A stretch of 9,985 bases of DNA, from positions 1-9,985 of the forward strand of contig JAHIZU010000288.1 of the NCBI GenBank assembly GCA_018814265.1, in the 5' to 3' direction. Both the position numbers and the translations under genes were made by a program. This DNA comes from Candidatus Margulisiibacteriota bacterium. GTDB taxonomy: Bacteria > Margulisbacteria > WOR-1 > O2-12-FULL-45-9. This document shows, piece after piece, positions 6,585 to 9,985 of this stretch (position 1 is the stretch's first letter; every line of letters starts with the position of its first letter). Below the pieces are notes generated by a model that searched no databases, was not told the origin of the DNA, and saw nothing but the letters and a program-made list of their open reading frames with translations.

Positions 6585-6713
6585 TCTGATCATTTGTTTA
6601 AAAATATCAGATTACCAGAGCATCAGAACTGGAGTATCAGATAAACAGAGAATCAGAAAAATCTGATGTTCTGATATTCTGATTTTCCAGCTCTGGTCAT
6701 CTGACTGTCTGAT
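6585..6713. repeat. Nested ATCAGA / TCTGAT hairpin repeat between lemA and htpX
   Basis: Four ATCAGA copies (6606, 6622, 6636, 6652) are followed by TCTGAT copies at 6662, 6670, 6678 and 6708, with an additional TCTGAT at 6585. The copies pair in nested order around an AAAA loop at 6658-6661: 6652/6662, 6636/6670, 6622/6678. The base has TCAGAT-n-ACCAGAGC (6607-6621) pairing with GCTCTGGT-n-ATCTGA (6690-6704), 14 of 15 positions. Together they form one long interrupted hairpin of about 98 nt. It occupies most of the 187-bp lemA-htpX gap and has no coding potential. Confidence 0.75.
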
Positions 6714-6762
6714 AATCTTACACATTGAAAGCATCAAATATTAGTAAACTAATAATAGATTT

Positions 6763-7692
6763 ATGCCAGAAGTTTCACGATTAAACATTTACACCCAGAT
6801 CGACTCCAACCGGAGAAAGACCTTCTTTTTTGTCCTGGGCTTTATTATTTTTATTGTGCTACTGGGTTGGGTCATTGGTTTAGCGCTGGATGAACCTTAT
6901 CTTATTCCTGCGATGGCTTTTCTGATCGCGGCTGTTTCTGCGTTTTTTAGCTATTATTACAGCGATAAAATGGTTTTGGGGATCTCAGGGGCAAAGGAGA
7001 TCAAGAAATCAGATAATCCGGATCTTTATAATCTTGTAGATAATCTTTGTATTGGAGCCGGGCTGCCAATGCCCAGGCTTTTTATTATAGATGATACCGC
7101 GCCCAATGCCTTTGCCACTGGCCGGGACCCAAATCACGCGGTTGTGGCAGTAACCAAGGGCCTGCTGACGAAACTCAACAAAACCGAACTCGAAGGAGTG
7201 ATTGCCCACGAACTTTCCCACATTGGCAATTATGATATAAGGCTGATGACGATCGTCGCGATCCTGGCGGGTACAGTTGTCCTGTTATCAGATCTCTTTT
7301 TGAGATGGACCTGGTGGGGTGGCGGCCGGCGCCGCAGCAGCAGTAAGAGTAGCGGGCAAGCCCAGCTGGTCATTTTTGTGGTAGCGATCGCCTTAGCGCT
7401 TCTTTCACCGCTTATTGCCCAGATCATTAAACTGGCAATCTCGCGCAAACGAGAATTTCTAGCTGACGCTAACGGAGCATTGATCACCAGGCATCCAGAA
7501 GGCCTGGCCTTGGCGCTGGAAAAGCTGACCGCAGATCCAGAGCCCTTGGAAGTTGCTAATAAGGCGACGGCTCATATGTATATTATTAATCCCCTGAAAG
7601 AGTTTGAAGGCACAAGTCGCGGCTGGTTTTCCAAAATGTTCTTGACTCACCCGCCGATCGAAGAAAGAGTGGCCAAGCTGCGGGCGATGTGA
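6763..7692 (+). CDS. htpX: HtpX-like M48 family membrane zinc metalloprotease
   Basis: Membrane protease that degrades misfolded membrane proteins, active on the cytoplasmic side in E. coli. In 309 aa: two TM segments at about 20-41 and 47-65, the zinc motif HELSH at 149-153, two more TM segments at about 161-181 and 201-223, then EFLADANGAL with the likely third zinc ligand E231 (the ExxxD motif: E231, D235), and a C-terminal LTHPPIEERVAKLR signature. The N-terminal IYTQIDSNRRKT is the family's usual opening about 10 residues in. No Shine-Dalgarno is seen before ATG 6763; AATAAT at 6751-6756 lies 6 nt upstream and could be a -10 box (TTGAAA at 6725 is too far to be ideal), otherwise it may depend on readthrough from lemA. 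TGA ends directly against the stop codon of the convergent gene. Confidence 0.95.
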   Translation: MPEVSRLNIYTQIDSNRRKTFFFVLGFIIFIVLLGWVIGLALDEPYLIPAMAFLIAAVSAFFSYYYSDKMVLGISGAKEIKKSDNPDLYNLVDNLCIGAGLPMPRLFIIDDTAPNAFATGRDPNHAVVAVTKGLLTKLNKTELEGVIAHELSHIGNYDIRLMTIVAILAGTVVLLSDLFLRWTWWGGGRRRSSSKSSGQAQLVIFVVAIALALLSPLIAQIIKLAISRKREFLADANGALITRHPEGLALALEKLTADPEPLEVANKATAHMYIINPLKEFEGTSRGWFSKMFLTHPPIEERVAKLRAM

Positions 7693-8421
7693 TCAAAAGC
7701 CCGGGTCAAAGAGCTTGTCCGGCAAGCCGGTATTTATCTTCATGTTTTCCCCGCGCAGTTTTATGCTCATGCCCACCAGGATATTGCCGGGAAAAACAAC
7801 AGCGCTCTCGCCTTGGAAGCCGGTTGGCACCCAGATATCCTTGATCTTTTCATAATCAATTTTAATTTGGCCTTTTAAGCGTTCGTTAACAAGCTTAACG
7901 TCTATTTCCCGCAGCAGAAAATCTTTTCGATCAATGTAGAAAAAAACCTTGCGGACATTTGTTAGCCGGCCGGGTTTAGGGATTCCTTCGAGCAAAAACA
8001 TGCCTTGGTTTTCTTGGACTATGGAAAGAACAAAGTTTTCAGCCAGCAGATTAGGGGTAAAACCCGAGTTGAAATCTATGGCGTCGATCAATTTTACATA
8101 CCATTTTTTCCCTTCTGCGTCGATTTTGCGTATGCGGTTGCCCCGGGCAAAATAAGTGATCTTATCCATGGTTGTTTTGATCCGGTCCGGCGATTTGTAG
8201 TACCCCTGGCCCTTAACCTGGCGCAGGCCGGTGCAGCCAAGTAAGTGGATGTTGTAGTCCAGAGATATATCGGCGCTGGCATCTTTGATTTTTAGGAAGT
8301 TTTCATTAACCCTTTTTAAAATATCAGCAGGAGTTATTTCTACAGCAGAATCTAAGGCTCCTGCTAATGTTTGCGATAAACAGCTGATTATTAGGATTAA
8401 GCAAAATATTTTGTATTTCAC
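7693..8421 (-). CDS. LolA/LolB-like exported protein (outer-membrane lipoprotein-sorting family)
   Basis: A 242-aa protein with an N-terminal export signal: K2 and K4, hydrophobic IFCLILII, and a likely cleavage near A20-A22. An alternative is lipid attachment at C14 (IISC), a marginal lipobox. The mature part is a run of alternating beta strands after the helix ADILKRVNENFLKIKDASADIS (32-53); GYYKSPDRIKT (73-83), a FYIDRKDFLLREID strand pair at 161-174, and a final NTGLPDKLFDPGF. This is the layout of COG2834-type LolA/LolB-fold proteins that bind lipoprotein lipids in the periplasm, which implies an outer membrane. The assignment rests on pattern, not alignment. The start is GTG at 8421, chosen because it precedes the signal peptide exactly and no Met lies nearby; there is no Shine-Dalgarno, and an extended -10 box abuts it. 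Convergent with htpX, divergent from the kinase. Confidence 0.8.
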   Translation of the reverse strand: MKYKIFCLILIISCLSQTLAGALDSAVEITPADILKRVNENFLKIKDASADISLDYNIHLLGCTGLRQVKGQGYYKSPDRIKTTMDKITYFARGNRIRKIDAEGKKWYVKLIDAIDFNSGFTPNLLAENFVLSIVQENQGMFLLEGIPKPGRLTNVRKVFFYIDRKDFLLREIDVKLVNERLKGQIKIDYEKIKDIWVPTGFQGESAVVFPGNILVGMSIKLRGENMKINTGLPDKLFDPGF

Positions 8422-8427
8422 GCTTTT

Positions 8428-8436
8428 ATTATAACA
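8428..8436 (-). promoter_or_regulatory. Extended -10 promoter abutting the GTG start of the LolA/LolB-like gene
   Basis: Minus strand reads TGT-TATAAT, a full extended -10. The hexamer ends 6 nt before the GTG at 8421, so a start 7 nt downstream would coincide with the G of GTG. No clear -35 and no Shine-Dalgarno are present, as expected for a leaderless message. Confidence 0.55.
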
Positions 8437-8480
8437 CTAAAATTATTGAAATCTTTAGGAACTTTTGGGGATATATTTGT

Positions 8481-9572
8481 ATGCATGTAATGTTTAATAT
8501 TGTTGCTCCGGCCATATCAAGGAATCTGGCCAGAAACACGGGATTGCCGGCCGGCTTAAAAGAGCTTTGCCGGCTGCCGGAGAGGAAGATGGTGCTGGTA
8601 GACAATTCAAAAAGATTTCCAGGAACGTCCATGGTTCTTTTCCCCGGTTTTGTGGTTCCTTTTGAGGCTGAGATTGAAAGAATTGATATAAACCAGATTA
8701 ATGAGGTTATTGTGAAATTATCTCCTGAGGCTGGGGAAGATCAGATATTCTTGTCTGAAAAGGAGATTCTTTTAAGCTTGCCTGAATTGGAAGGCATTCC
8801 CCGAGTTATTGAAGCTGGGAAAATACAAGCAAGCTATATAGTAGCGAGAAAATTTGAAAAAGTCGTTGATGAGCGGCCATTTATTATTATGCCAAAGCTG
8901 GCTGGAGAAGATGTTGATGCCCTTACCTTAGCTCCATGGCAAAAGGGCCTTCCCAAACGGGCAGGGCTGGCCCAGCTTGCTACCACTGTTTTCCCAGGCC
9001 TGGCTGAGCGCCTGGCCAGCCTTCATGCGCATGATTTGGTCCATCGGGATGTCAAGCCCAATAACGCGATGTTTGATCAGGAGAGCGGCTTAGTAAGTGT
9101 AGTTGATTTTGGCCGGGCAAACTGGCTTAAGGCTGAACCCAGAACAGATGTTGGGACCTTTGGTTTTTATCCGCCGGAGCTGGAATTAGAAAAATCAGAA
9201 AAAGAAGACATTCGAACTGATGTTTATGGCTTGGGCACAACCTGTTTTACGGTTTTAACGGGCAGGCCGGGGATTCTTTACGATAATATGGACAATGTTT
9301 GGAATTACGATTGGACGGCTTTTATGTTTGTCTCCAGAGAAAAAGTTATGCGGCAATATTATGAGGCAATCAAAGGGTATGGTTCTTTGGGCCATGGGGA
9401 GCTTGCTTTACGCAGTAACATGCCGGCCGAACTTAAAGAAACGGCTTTAGGTAAATATTTAGCGCGCCTCTTTCATCCTGTCAAGGAAAAACGTCCTGCT
9501 AACATGCAAAGAGTTGTCCAGCAATTGCGGCAATTGGGCGGGCAATTACTCGAGTACGAAATTTGGGGTTAA
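8481..9572 (+). CDS. Ser/Thr protein-kinase-like protein
   Basis: Eukaryotic-type (Hanks) protein kinase fold, 363 aa. Visible: probable ATP lysine K79 in EVIVKL, probable helix-C glutamate E95 in SEKEILL, hinge-like PFIIMPKLAGED at 133-144, catalytic loop HRDVKPNN at 188-195 (D190, N195), DFG at 209-211, GTFGFYPPE at 225-233 as the activation-segment end with PPE for APE, and DVYGLGTTCFTVLTG at 247-261. The catalytic residues look complete, so activity is likely. Odd points: no recognisable GxGxxG loop before K79, and no transmembrane segment or sensor domain, so it is a soluble kinase. The first 50 residues match no domain I know. Helices after 285 complete the C-lobe. Start: ATG 8481 has weak GGGGA 9 nt upstream; ATG 8490 is possible. 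It sits alone between a divergent exported-protein gene and trpB, so targets are not indicated. Confidence 0.88.
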   Translation: MHVMFNIVAPAISRNLARNTGLPAGLKELCRLPERKMVLVDNSKRFPGTSMVLFPGFVVPFEAEIERIDINQINEVIVKLSPEAGEDQIFLSEKEILLSLPELEGIPRVIEAGKIQASYIVARKFEKVVDERPFIIMPKLAGEDVDALTLAPWQKGLPKRAGLAQLATTVFPGLAERLASLHAHDLVHRDVKPNNAMFDQESGLVSVVDFGRANWLKAEPRTDVGTFGFYPPELELEKSEKEDIRTDVYGLGTTCFTVLTGRPGILYDNMDNVWNYDWTAFMFVSREKVMRQYYEAIKGYGSLGHGELALRSNMPAELKETALGKYLARLFHPVKEKRPANMQRVVQQLRQLGGQLLEYEIWG

Positions 9573-9574
9573 AC

Positions 9575-9603
9575 TTGCACCTCACACTTGAATAGAATAT
9601 AAT
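9575..9603 (+). promoter_or_regulatory. trpB promoter, probably leaderless
   Basis: TTGCAC (9575-9580), 17-bp spacer, TATAAT (9598-9603). The -10 ends 9 nt before ATG 9613, so the predicted start near 9610 leaves a leader of about 3 nt. No Shine-Dalgarno precedes the ATG. It begins within 3 bp of the kinase stop codon. Confidence 0.6.
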
Positions 9604-9612
9604 TATCTCACG

Positions 9613-9985
9613 ATGGTGCTCCCAAAATTTTCTGAATTACCAGACAGGGATGGCCACTTTGGCCAATTCGGCGGCAGGTTCGTGCCGGAAACCCTGATGG
9701 CGCCGCTGGAAGAATTGACCGAAGCCTATCTTTTAATTAAGGATGATCCCAAGTTTAAGGATGAAGTAGCATATTACCTTGAACACTACGCCGGCCGGCC
9801 TACGCCGTTATTTTTTGCCGAAAGATTAACCGAACAATTAGCTGGCCCCAAGATTTACCTCAAGCGCGAAGATCTGGCTCATACTGGCGCCCACAAGATC
9901 AATAATACCATTGGCCAGCTTCTGCTGGCAAAAAGGATGGGCAAGAAAAGAATCATTGCGGAAACCGGGGCAGGGCAGCATGGGG
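9613..9985 (+). CDS. trpB: Tryptophan synthase beta chain, N-terminal 124 residues (partial, runs off right edge)
   Basis: PLP enzyme that joins indole and serine to make tryptophan, normally in an alpha2-beta2 complex with TrpA. The visible part has [19 protein letters not shown] at 14-32, [14 protein letters not shown] at 61-74, and [15 protein letters not shown] at 84-98, in which K95 is the PLP-binding lysine; AETGAGQHG closes the window. The [10 protein letters not shown] opening marks the ordinary TrpB1 type rather than the TrpB2 type. The gene has its own promoter and is not preceded by other trp genes here; trpA could follow outside the window. ATG 9613 is chosen because the conserved N-terminus begins shortly after it and the promoter fits. 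Confidence 0.97.
   Translation, partial: MVLPKFSELPDRDGHFGQFGGRFVPETLMAPLEELTEAYLLIKDDPKFKDEVAYYLEHYAGRPTPLFFAERLTEQLAGPKIYLKREDLAHTGAHKINNTIGQLLLAKRMGKKRIIAETGAGQHG

Noticed and set aside
6585..6713. CRISPR array reading of the ATCAGA repeats
   Set aside because: Repeat units are only 6 bp, spacers are 2-10 bp or irregular, orientation is inverted half-way and no cas gene is near.
7230..7487. 85-codon minus-strand frame within htpX
   Set aside because: Antisense to the HtpX membrane segments; Arg/Leu/Pro-rich stretch is the complement of hydrophobic and Arg/Ser codons.
7675..7716. Terminator at the htpX / LolA-like junction
   Set aside because: The hairpin is short and interrupted (5-bp CGGGC/GCCCG plus AAGCT/AGCTT) and lacks a T tract on either strand.
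8446..8477. TTGAAA ... TATATT promoter for the kinase gene
   Set aside because: Spacer is 20 bp, too long for a confident call; kept only as a weak case in the leaderless finding.

Overview
The window looks like chromosomal DNA from an uncultivated Gram-negative-type (diderm) bacterium of moderate GC content. Evidence for this is a LolA/LolB-like secreted protein, the housekeeping genes leuS, clpC, hspR, lemA, htpX and trpB, and several short dispersed repeats of kinds I remember from metagenome-derived candidate-phylum genomes. Omnitrophota or Margulisbacteria/WOR-1-type lineages would fit, but this is a guess from style and not a placement. There is no sign of phage, plasmid, CRISPR, transposase, rRNA or tRNA. 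Gene packing is tight, and no stretch over 300 bases lacks a gene.

Layout. (1) 1-1293, minus: N-terminal 431 residues of leucyl-tRNA synthetase, running off the left edge, with two small heptamer arrays inside the reading frame. (2) 1408-2608, plus: two unrecognised genes, probably one transcription unit, ending exactly against the stop codon of clpC. A 12-bp perfect inverted repeat lies over that junction and looks like a terminator for both strands. (3) 2609-5776, minus: hspR followed by clpC, a heat-shock operon. The ClpC carries an McsA-like zinc finger at its N-terminus. A sigma70-type promoter and a HAIR-spaced inverted repeat precede hspR. (4) 5777-6026: divergent control region with two successive hairpins, then the lemA promoter. 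(5) 6027-7692, plus: lemA and htpX, a common gene pair, here separated by a long ATCAGA/TCTGAT hairpin repeat. (6) 7693-8421, minus: LolA/LolB-like exported protein, again stop-to-stop with htpX. (7) 8481-9572, plus: soluble Ser/Thr protein-kinase-like protein. (8) 9613-9985, plus: start of tryptophan synthase beta, running off the right edge.

How it works together. The central theme is protein quality control. HspR probably represses its own operon and so ClpC, an unfoldase that can feed ClpP. HtpX is a membrane zinc protease, with LemA as its usual neighbour. leuS, trpB, the kinase and the two unknown genes have no evident link to this. I do not see a clearly new multi-gene system. The most unusual features are the zinc-finger-ClpC fusion under HspR, the shared terminator over abutting stop codons, the nested hairpin repeat between lemA and htpX, the in-frame heptamer arrays in leuS, and several genes whose -10 boxes sit so close to the start codon that leaderless transcripts are likely.
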